Assembly (NCBI GenBank): GCA_018066005.1
Contig: JAGHSG010000007.1
Span: 1-13,571, forward strand
DNA length: 13,571 nt
Source of the DNA: Bacteroidales bacterium
GTDB taxonomy: Bacteria; Bacteroidota; Bacteroidia; Bacteroidales; Paludibacteraceae
Direction: 5' to 3'
Under the pieces are notes generated by a model. The model saw only the letters and a list, made by a program, of their open reading frames with translations. It ran no database searches and was not told the DNA's origin. Of this stretch, positions 9,055-13,556 are shown in pieces. Numbering within the stretch: position 1 is the stretch's first letter; every line of letters begins with the position of its first letter. Made by a program: the position numbers and the translations under genes.

Positions 9055-9086
9055 TTTGCATATTTGCAAAAAAAAGTGTAATTTTG
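9055..9086 (+). promoter_or_regulatory. Promoter of the DUF6922-like/AbiEii-like operon
   Basis: TTTG at 9055-9058 and TAATTTTG at 9079-9086, 20 bp apart, match the Bacteroidetes promoter. The box sits in TGCAAAAAAAAGTGTAATTTTG, resembling the repeats in front of the ATPase gene at 11480. Expected start near 9093, leader about 45 nt. Confidence 0.7.
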
Positions 9087-9137
9087 CACCGCAAAAGACA
9101 GTTCACATATTTGTGAGCAACAAGAAACTAAACGAAT

Positions 9138-9443
9138 ATGTCAAATCTGCAATATATCAATCAACTCTCATCTGTATTGTTTTGGGATATAGATAAAGAG
9201 CATTTTGATGCCGAGAAATACTCCAAGCACATCATTCAACGTGTCTTGGAATACGGCACGTTGGCAGATTGGCGACTAACCAGAAATTACTACGGTTTAG
9301 ACCGCATTGTGGCAGATTGCAAACAACTGCGCACATTGGACCCAATGGCTCTCTCTTTCGTTTGCGCTATGTCTGATACCCAAAAGGAGGATTATAGATG
9401 CTATCATTTCGCACAATCGTTCCCGACACTCTGGAACTCCTAA
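9138..9443 (+). CDS. DUF6922-like protein, 101 aa, probable partner of the AbiEii-type gene
   Basis: Small cytoplasmic protein with a pattern I associate with the DUF6922 family in Bacteroidales: LFWDID near residues 14-19, RVLEYGTLADW at 35-45, YYGLDRIV at 51-58, LRTLDPMALSF at 64-74, and a C-terminal RCYHFAQSFPTLWN. It appears full length, since family members end soon after this last motif. Such genes commonly precede an AbiEii/AbiGii nucleotidyltransferase gene, as here, so an antitoxin-like role is plausible but not shown by any recognised domain. The start at 9138 fits the promoter and the first conserved motif; no Shine-Dalgarno is visible. Its last 46 bp overlap the next gene, which suggests translational coupling. 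The family name is from memory and is less certain than the pairing. Confidence 0.6.
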   Translation: MSNLQYINQLSSVLFWDIDKEHFDAEKYSKHIIQRVLEYGTLADWRLTRNYYGLDRIVADCKQLRTLDPMALSFVCAMSDTQKEDYRCYHFAQSFPTLWNS

Positions 9444-9736
9444 AACGTCTCGCATCGGAGCCTTGTATGGCATCTATGCGATTGGTAGGAGGTACTGGTC
9501 GAGGAACACGCAAAGACTTTGTAGATTTATACGTGTTACTGCAACATTATTCACTTTCGGAGATTCTAAATTTCTATCGCCAAAGATACCCTGATTATTC
9601 GGATTATCGTGCCTTATTAAGTTTAACGTATTTTGAGGATGCCGAAAGTCAAGAAATGCCTGTCATGCTTATTCCTGACGAATGGGATCACATGAAGAAA
9701 ACTATCATTCAAGCCGTTCGGCAATACCAAGAATAG
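9398..9736 (+). CDS. AbiEii/AbiGii-family toxin remnant with catalytic core deleted, 112 aa
   Basis: Intact reading frame whose two ends match AbiEii-type nucleotidyltransferase toxins while the middle is absent. Residues 1-33 (ending MRLVGGT) are the N-terminal helix and the first glycine motif of the nucleotidyltransferase fold. Residues 34-112 (from GRGTRKDFVDLYVLL) match the C-terminal helical part, which in full proteins lies roughly 100 residues further on. The paired acidic residues and the rest of the active site are missing, so it should not transfer nucleotides. The join lies at about 9491-9499 (GGTACTGGT) and keeps the frame. The start has the best Shine-Dalgarno of the window (AAAAGGAGG, 9382-9390) inside the upstream gene. 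The TAG stop (9734-9736) is part of the first hairpin-array linker. The retained helical part could still bind the partner protein. Confidence 0.78.
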   Translation: MLSFRTIVPDTLELLKRLASEPCMASMRLVGGTGRGTRKDFVDLYVLLQHYSLSEILNFYRQRYPDYSDYRALLSLTYFEDAESQEMPVMLIPDEWDHMKKTIIQAVRQYQE

Positions 9737-9832
9737 AACGCTGCGCTAATAGAACGCCTGACGGCTAATAGAACGCAAGCAGAGCTTGCTAATAGAACGG
9801 CACTATCGTGCCTAAAAGAACGGGCGAAGCCC
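9732..9832 (+). repeat. Hairpin array I, five units after the AbiEii-type stop codon
   Basis: Five tiny hairpins separated by 9-nt linkers of the form TAATAGAAC: GC-TGC-GC (9740-9746), GCC-TGAC-GGC (9756-9765), GCAAGC-AGA-GCTTGC (9775-9789), GGCAC-TATC-GTGCC (9799-9812) and GGGC-GAA-GCCC (9822-9832). Each begins with G and ends with C, stems differ completely, and the linker changes little (TAATAGAAC, once TAAAAGAAC). The first linker supplies the TAG stop codon of the gene before it. The array runs directly into the terminator at 9834-9874, so it lies in the 3' untranslated region. Positions 9732-9874 recur at 11233-11375 with three substitutions and no gap. Confidence 0.88.
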
Positions 9833-9833
9833 T

Positions 9834-9874
9834 AAAAAAAAATCGACATCCCTTGCGTATGTCGATTTTTTTTT
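9834..9874 (+). terminator. Bidirectional terminator between convergent genes
   Basis: Nine A followed by TCGACAT (9834-9849) pairs with ATGTCGA and nine T (9859-9874), a 16-bp stem with a 9-nt loop (CCCTTGCGT). A-tract and T-tract flank the TCGACAT core on both sides, so it can work in either direction. It serves the AbiEii-type operon and, from the other strand, the ATPase gene whose stop is at 9881. Confidence 0.9.
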
Positions 9875-9880
9875 GTTTAA

Positions 9881-11020
9881 TTAGATATTGCGGAAATTGA
9901 GAACGGAGCGGAAGGTGGAAGGTAGGGTATCCTGACCGTTATAAACAACAGCAGATGATAATAAATCGTCCCCCAACAAACGTTGAATATAGTCTAACGA
10001 AGAAAAGAAAGACGGATGAATAGATTGGGCAGATTTTATTTCATACGCACGCAAACCATTACCCTCTTCACATAACACATCCACCTCCTTGCCGGATTTA
10101 TCGCGATAGAAGAACAGATTATTCCTTTTCCCTTCGTTAAAACGTTGTTTCAACATATCCACAACAACCATGTTCTCAAAGATAGCACCACGTAAGGGAT
10201 GATGCTGTAATTGAGAAACATCGGTGATGCCCAATAATTGACACACTAAACCTGTGTCATAAAAATATATCTTTGGTGTTTTGCTCAACCGCTTACCTAT
10301 ATTACGAAAGTAGGGATGTAGGCAAAACGCTGTATAAGATGCCTCCAATATACTCATCCACCGTTTGACAGTCACATTGCTTACAGCTACTTCATTACTA
10401 ATAGCTTGGGAATTCCACTCACTACCTACGCGCGCTGCACATGCCATTAAGAAATGTTGAAATGCGTCCAAATCGCCAACATTAGTGATTTGTCTTACAT
10501 CACGTTGTATATATGTGGATAAATAACTATCATACACATCTTGTGGAGTACGTTGGGTGCTCCAGACGGCAGGATAAAAACCACGAAACATCAACTCATC
10601 AGCAGAAATAGTTGCATCATCCCCCAATTCTGCCAACGACAACGGTAACAAACGTCTTACCGCTACGCGTCCTGCTAATGATTGAGAAATATTCTGCATC
10701 AATAAGAAATCACTGCTGCCGGATAAAATATATCGTCTATCAGGGTACTCATCGGCTAACACTTGTAAACAAGAGAACACTTCCGGCACATGCTGCGCCT
10801 CGTCTATAATAACCCCATGTTGGAATTGACTTAAATATGCCTCTGTGTCAGTTAATACCAACATGCGCGTGGCATGTTGCTCTAAATTGATATAATCATA
10901 ATCAGGGAAAGCCATTTTACATAAGGTGGTTTTTCCGGACTGACGAGGACCTGTAACCGATATTATCGACCAATCTCGGCTTAATTTTTGCAGGTCATTT
11001 TCAAGAATGCGCTTATACAT
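9881..11020 (-). CDS. AAA_14/DUF4143 ATP-binding protein, 379 aa
   Basis: Cytoplasmic P-loop ATPase of the AAA_14 plus DUF4143 architecture, abundant in Bacteroidales and without an established role. Walker A is GPRQSGKTT (residues 24-32), Walker B is VIIDEAQ (70-76), and a sensor-type LSGSS lies at 99-103. Residues about 165-330 are the DUF4143 part, with FEN (281-283), then GKEVDVL (310-316) and YEIKSA (326-331). These acidic residues and the ExK pair (E327, K329) fit a PD-(D/E)XK nuclease-like fold; nuclease activity is an inference. Length is normal for the family. It starts 39 bp from the -7 box of its promoter (11059-11090) and ends 7 bp from the bidirectional terminator. It is a single-gene unit enclosed by the direct repeats at 9732-9874 and 11233-11375. 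Confidence 0.9.
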   Translation of the reverse strand: MYKRILENDLQKLSRDWSIISVTGPRQSGKTTLCKMAFPDYDYINLEQHATRMLVLTDTEAYLSQFQHGVIIDEAQHVPEVFSCLQVLADEYPDRRYILSGSSDFLLMQNISQSLAGRVAVRRLLPLSLAELGDDATISADELMFRGFYPAVWSTQRTPQDVYDSYLSTYIQRDVRQITNVGDLDAFQHFLMACAARVGSEWNSQAISNEVAVSNVTVKRWMSILEASYTAFCLHPYFRNIGKRLSKTPKIYFYDTGLVCQLLGITDVSQLQHHPLRGAIFENMVVVDMLKQRFNEGKRNNLFFYRDKSGKEVDVLCEEGNGLRAYEIKSAQSIHPSFFSSLDYIQRLLGDDLLSSAVVYNGQDTLPSTFRSVLNFRNI

Positions 11021-11021
11021 A

Positions 11022-11054
11022 TTTGGACAGATTTAACATTCAATGTTAGATTTG
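11022..11054 (+). promoter_or_regulatory. Possible plus-strand promoter reading into hairpin array II
   Basis: TTTG (11022-11025) and TAGATTTG (11047-11054) with 21 bp between them match the promoter consensus. No protein gene follows before the terminator at 11336-11375, so a transcript from about 11061 would be a roughly 310-nt RNA containing array II. It lies head to head with the minus-strand promoter at 11059-11090. In A/T-rich DNA a chance match cannot be excluded. Confidence 0.45.
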
Positions 11055-11058
11055 GCTG

Positions 11059-11090
11059 CAAAATTACAACAAAAATTTCAAATACACAAA
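11059..11090 (-). promoter_or_regulatory. Promoter of the minus-strand ATPase gene
   Basis: On the minus strand TTTG (complement of 11087-11090) and TAATTTTG (complement of 11059-11066) are 20 bp apart. The leader to the start codon at 11020 would be about 32 nt. This is a full match to the Bacteroidetes consensus. Confidence 0.72.
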
Positions 11091-11120
11091 TATTTGTTGT
11101 TTTTTTTTGGCAAAATATAA

Positions 11121-11171
11121 ATTTTACACAGATTTTACACAAATTTTTTCCGGTGCTACGGGGGTGCTACG
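11121..11171. repeat. Two adjacent 11-bp tandem duplications
   Basis: ATTTTACACA recurs at 11121-11130 and 11132-11141, and GGTGCTACG recurs at 11152-11160 and 11163-11171. Both pairs have an 11-bp period. The first, read on the minus strand, is TGTGTAAAAT and lies upstream of the minus-strand ATPase promoter, so it could be an operator; its GTGTA core also occurs in the repeats before the second ATPase gene. The second pair adjoins hairpin array II. Confidence 0.65.
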
Positions 11172-11188
11172 AGAACAGACAGGGAGGG

Positions 11189-11333
11189 ATTGAACGCCGC
11201 AAGCGGCTCATAGAACGGCGACATGGTCGCCTAATAGAACGCTGCGCTAATAGAACGCCTGACGGCTAATAGAACGCAAGCAGAGCTTGCCAATAGAACG
11301 GCACTATCGTGCCTAAAAGAACGGGCGAAGCCC
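11189..11333 (+). repeat. Hairpin array II, seven units
   Basis: Seven mini-hairpins with conserved linkers: GCCGC-AA-GCGGC (11196-11207), GGCGAC-ATG-GTCGCC (11217-11231), GC-TGC-GC (11241-11247), GCC-TGAC-GGC (11257-11266), GCAAGC-AGA-GCTTGC (11276-11290), GGCAC-TATC-GTGCC (11300-11313) and GGGC-GAA-GCCC (11323-11333). Linkers are ATTGAAC, TCATAGAAC, TAATAGAAC, TAATAGAAC, TAATAGAAC, CAATAGAAC and TAAAAGAAC. The last five units equal array I; the first two are extra. Here no gene ends just before the array. It runs into the terminator at 11336-11375. Unit lengths differ, so linker stop codons (TAA, TAG) fall in different frames, which argues against a coding function. Confidence 0.88.
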
Positions 11334-11375
11334 TCAAAAAAAATCGACATCCCTTGCGTATGTCGAATTTTTTTT
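11233..11375 (+). repeat. 143-bp direct repeat, second copy (first at 9732-9874)
   Basis: Identical to 9732-9874 except for three substitutions (T to C at 11291, A to C at 11335, T to A at 11367), with a constant offset of 1501 bp and no indels. It carries five hairpin units and the terminator. The two copies are in direct orientation around the minus-strand ATPase gene and its promoter, so homologous recombination could delete or duplicate that 1501-bp segment. Confidence 0.92.
11336..11375 (+). terminator. Terminator closing hairpin array II
   Basis: An A-tract and TCGACAT (11344-11350) pair with ATGTCGA (11360-11366) around the loop CCCTTGCGT, followed by AATTTTTTTT. It is the sister of the terminator at 9834-9874; the A at 11367 slightly disturbs the outer A/T pairing. 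The loop supplies the CTTG of the promoter-like sequence that follows. Confidence 0.8.
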
Positions 11376-11384
11376 GTAGCTTTG
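11353..11384 (+). promoter_or_regulatory. Promoter of the 433-aa ATPase gene, overlapping the terminator
   Basis: TAGCTTTG (11377-11384) is a full -7 box. The -33 element would be CTTG (11353-11356), one mismatch from TTTG, 20 bp upstream in the terminator loop. Transcription would start near 11391, giving a leader of about 90 nt that contains the three 33-bp-spaced repeats. Confidence 0.6.
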
Positions 11385-11396
11385 CAGCCGGATTGT

Positions 11397-11476
11397 TGCA
11401 AAAACGTGTATTTTAAACACAGAAAGCGTTGCAATAATGTGTAATTTATATATCAAAACTACTGCAAAAACGTGTA
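11397..11476 (+). repeat. Three 14-bp repeats at exact 33-bp spacing before the ATPase start
   Basis: TGCAAAAACGTGTA at 11397-11410 and 11463-11476, and TGCAATAATGTGTA (two mismatches) at 11430-11443. The starts are exactly 33 bp apart and the bases between are weakly alike, as in an old 33-bp tandem repeat. The last copy ends three bases before the ATG at 11480. They could be an operator read by a regulator, or repeated promoter-like boxes, since each has a TA-rich -7-like string after GTG (TATTTTAA, TAATTTAT, TAATTATG). Confidence 0.8.
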
Positions 11477-11479
11477 ATT

Positions 11480-12781
11480 ATGGAATTGAAACGCAAGATT
11501 ATCAGTGAGTTAGAGCAATGGAGAGCTAATAATCACAAAGTCGCCCTATTGGTAAAAGGTGCCAGACAAGTAGGAAAGACCACTACAATACGTCATTTCG
11601 GGCAACGCAATTATGCATCTTTCGTTGAAATAAACTTTGAGCAGTCACCACAAGCCAAGAAAGCATTTGAGGGGAATCTGGATGCAGCCACCATCATTCA
11701 AAACTTATCTTTGATGGGATATGGTCCGTTCATTCCACAACAGACATTGGTGTTCTTCGACGAGATACAGAGTTGTCCGCAAGCACGAACTGCCATCAAA
11801 TTCTTGGTAGAAGACGGACGGTTTGACTATATCGAATCAGGCTCATTATTAGGCATCAATTACAAGGAAGTGTCTTCCTACCCGGTGGGATTTGAACAGC
11901 AGGTGGAGATGTATCCTTTGGATTTTGAGGAGTTCTTATGGGCAGGCAATGTGGGAGAAGAAGTTATCTCACGCTGCAAGGATGCTTACACTTCCATGAA
12001 CGCACTGCCTGATCTGATGCACGACAACCTGATGCAATGGTTCAGACGTTTTTTGATAGTAGGTGGTATGCCACGTGTGGTTTGTACCTATCTGGAAAAT
12101 CCCGATTTTGCAGCAACCTTGCGCGAACAAAGACTGATACTGGCCAATTACCGAGACGATATAGCCAAATATGCCTACACCAAAAAAGCACGTGCAAAAC
12201 AATTTTTTGACTCCGTTCCTTCCCAACTGAGTCAACCCAACAAACGCTTCATCTATGAGCAACTAAACACGAATGCCCGCAGCCGAGACTACGAAGATGC
12301 GGCACAATGGCTATCTGACGCCGGAATATGTCTATTCTGCTACAATACAAATAAAATAGAACTGCCCTTCGCTTTTACCGAAAAACGTAATATTTATAAG
12401 GTATATATGTTAGATACCGGACTATTATGCGCTTCGTGGAAAGAACCTATCCAGCTGCAAGTGATGCAGGGTGACTTGCAGATTAACGAAGGCGCGTTGG
12501 TGGAAAATTTCGTCGCAAGCGAATTGGTAAAACACGGGCATACACTGCATTATTACGACCGCAAAAGCCGGCAGGAGTTAGATTTTGTTATAGAAAACCA
12601 AAACAAAATTAGTCCCATTGAAGTTAAATCCGGCAACGATTACCTAATACATGTATCCTTGAATAAAATTCTACAAGAACATACTGACCGGATATGCCGA
12701 CCTGTTGTGCTGTGCAAAAGCAATATCGCTCGTCAAGACGGAATATCCTATATTCCAATCTATCTGGCAGGAGAATTGTGA
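11480..12781 (+). CDS. AAA_14/DUF4143 ATP-binding protein, 433 aa
   Basis: Second P-loop ATPase of AAA_14 plus DUF4143 type, from a clearly different subgroup than the minus-strand gene at 9881. Walker A is GARQVGKTT (residues 27-35), Walker B is LVFFDEIQ (90-97), and a sensor-type ESGSLLG lies at 119-125. YPVGFEQQVEMYPLDFEEFL (134-153) is typical of this subgroup, and VGGMPRVV is at 194-201. The DUF4143 end has GALVENFVASEL (338-349), ELDFVIE (366-372) and PIEVKSG (379-385), consistent with a PD-(D/E)XK nuclease-like fold (E342, D368, E381, K383). Full length for the family; no signal or membrane segment. The start directly follows the third 33-bp-spaced repeat. The stop overlaps the end of the convergent phosphopantetheinyl transferase gene by 22 bp. 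Its cellular role is unknown. Confidence 0.92.
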   Translation: MELKRKIISELEQWRANNHKVALLVKGARQVGKTTTIRHFGQRNYASFVEINFEQSPQAKKAFEGNLDAATIIQNLSLMGYGPFIPQQTLVFFDEIQSCPQARTAIKFLVEDGRFDYIESGSLLGINYKEVSSYPVGFEQQVEMYPLDFEEFLWAGNVGEEVISRCKDAYTSMNALPDLMHDNLMQWFRRFLIVGGMPRVVCTYLENPDFAATLREQRLILANYRDDIAKYAYTKKARAKQFFDSVPSQLSQPNKRFIYEQLNTNARSRDYEDAAQWLSDAGICLFCYNTNKIELPFAFTEKRNIYKVYMLDTGLLCASWKEPIQLQVMQGDLQINEGALVENFVASELVKHGHTLHYYDRKSRQELDFVIENQNKISPIEVKSGNDYLIHVSLNKILQEHTDRICRPVVLCKSNIARQDGISYIPIYLAGEL

Positions 12782-13389
12782 TGGTAAATCGACACAATAT
12801 ACTTGTCGCGCAACAGAAGAGTAAAACGTGACGGGTCGGCGTGCTCCAACACGTGCGGAAGGTCATCCGTTATCCCTGTTCCCAAACACTTCAAATACGC
12901 CTCTTTCTGCGTCCACAACTGCGTAAACATACGGTCCGGCACCTCCGCCTGACGAATCTGCGCTATCTCCTTTTCATTCATCGTGTGCGCAAGCAACGCG
13001 TCATCCGCGTGGCGAATATTCTCTATATCTATTCCTACAGGTTCTTCGTCCACCGCTACCGCAATGGCCGTCTTGCAATGGGAAATGGAAAATTCAGGGA
13101 AACCCGGGATGTATGGTTTGCCGTACTTGCCATAGCAAGGTGCGCCTGCGGCGCATTGATGTTTGCCTGACGGCAATTGTTGGGTGCTGTCGCACTTGTT
13201 GTTTCGCCTATTGGCGAATTGTTGAAGGAGGTCTTCCAACATGAGCCAGGATTGGAGCGTGCAGAACTGACCAAAAACATGACGGTAGCGCAAAGCATAT
13301 TCCCGCCGAAAAGCAGGCACCAAGGGCAAGAGACGTTGCACCTCCTGCTCCGTACATTGAGCCATATTGTCGAAGATAGTGTAGCGCAT
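12760..13389 (-). CDS. Sfp-type 4'-phosphopantetheinyl transferase with an in-frame hairpin-array insert, 209 aa
   Basis: Moves the 4'-phosphopantetheine arm of coenzyme A to a serine of acyl or peptidyl carrier proteins. Family motifs are in order: GKPY (residues 90-93), FSISHC (100-105), VGIDIE (118-123, with Mg-binding D121 and E123) and WTQKEAYLKCLG (159-170, with K162, E163 and K167). The start fits the usual N-terminus and lies 17 bp from its -7 box. Residues about 60-85 are unusual: rich in N, Q, C, A and G, placed between the helix ending LLQQFA and the YGKYGKPY motif, where relatives have a short link. Their DNA (13126-13225 and edges) is a hairpin array. All catalytic residues remain, so the enzyme is probably active with an added loop. 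No carrier-protein or synthase gene lies nearby. The gene end overlaps the ATPase gene by 22 bp. Confidence 0.93.
   Translation of the reverse strand: MRYTIFDNMAQCTEQEVQRLLPLVPAFRREYALRYRHVFGQFCTLQSWLMLEDLLQQFANRRNNKCDSTQQLPSGKHQCAAGAPCYGKYGKPYIPGFPEFSISHCKTAIAVAVDEEPVGIDIENIRHADDALLAHTMNEKEIAQIRQAEVPDRMFTQLWTQKEAYLKCLGTGITDDLPHVLEHADPSRFTLLLRDKYIVSIYHHNSPAR
13126..13225 (-). repeat. Hairpin array III inside the phosphopantetheinyl transferase gene
   Basis: Read on the plus strand: CTTGC-CATA-GCAAG (13126-13139), TGCGCC-TGC-GGCGCA (13141-13155), TTGCC-TGAC-GGCAA (13163-13176), GTGC-TGTC-GCAC (13184-13195) and TTCGCC-TATT-GGCGAA (13203-13218). The last four are each followed by a 7-nt linker: TTGATGT, TTGTTGG, TTGTTGT, TTGTTGA. 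Unlike arrays I and II it is translated (residues about 55-88, minus strand) and stays open. The TGC and TGAC loops with their inner stem bases also occur in arrays I and II. Confidence 0.85.
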
Positions 13390-13405
13390 TGTGATTTTTC
13401 GGGTG

Positions 13406-13436
13406 CAAAATTACAAATTTATTTGCATATATCAAA
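13406..13436 (-). promoter_or_regulatory. Promoter of the phosphopantetheinyl transferase gene
   Basis: On the minus strand TTTG (complement of 13433-13436) and TAATTTTG (complement of 13406-13413) are 19 bp apart. The leader to the start at 13389 would be only about 10 nt. It overlaps the divergent plus-strand promoter at 13422-13453. Confidence 0.7.
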
Positions 13437-13453
13437 ATTTTTTTGTACTTTTG
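13422..13453 (+). promoter_or_regulatory. Divergent promoter for a gene beyond the right edge
   Basis: TTTG (13422-13425) and TACTTTTG (13446-13453) are 20 bp apart. Transcription would start near 13460 and run out of the window; no start codon with a convincing gene is seen before 13571. The -33 regions of this and the minus-strand promoter overlap, so the two probably compete. Confidence 0.7.
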
Positions 13454-13508
13454 CAGTCTGTTTTTAGATGGTATAGAAAATAACAGAACTCTATTTTAAT
13501 CACAAACG

Positions 13509-13556
13509 GGCTTTTTAGCCTTTTATTAGACAAAAGAACGACACGTCGTCGGTGTC
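13509..13556 (+). other. Leader hairpins, one resembling a hairpin-array unit
   Basis: GGCT-TTTT-AGCC (13509-13520) followed by TTTTATT is a weak terminator-like hairpin. Next, AAAAGAAC (13532-13539) leads into GACAC-GTCGTCG-GTGTC (13540-13556), the same order as the last unit of arrays I and II (AAAAGAAC, then a stem opening with G and closing with C). The loop is longer (7 nt). The bases after it (CATAAAAG) resemble another linker, but the window ends there. Confidence 0.45.

Noticed and set aside
8642..9106. Minus-strand open frame across the end of the giant gene
   Set aside because: It mirrors the coding strand, crosses the terminator at 9012-9046, and has no recognisable domain or promoter.
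9398..9443. Frameshift joining the DUF6922-like and AbiEii-like genes
   Set aside because: Both genes have their own expected ends, and the second has a strong Shine-Dalgarno at 9382-9390, so this is a genuine 46-bp overlap.
9732..9832. Integron attC-like sites
   Set aside because: attC sites are longer single dyads with conserved core sites; these hairpins are too short and no integrase gene is present.
10988..11269. Open frame giving an IERR/LIER-like repeated peptide
   Set aside because: It runs through the start of the minus-strand ATPase gene, its promoter and hairpin array II; the repeated residues come from the linker, and stops in other units break the pattern.
11189..11333. CRISPR array
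   Set aside because: The constant part is only 9 nt and the variable parts are self-pairing stems of 7-15 nt, not non-palindromic spacers of about 30 nt. No cas genes are present.
12841..13170. Plus-strand open frame opposite the phosphopantetheinyl transferase gene
   Set aside because: The minus strand carries all the catalytic motifs of the Sfp family; the opposite frame has no domain.
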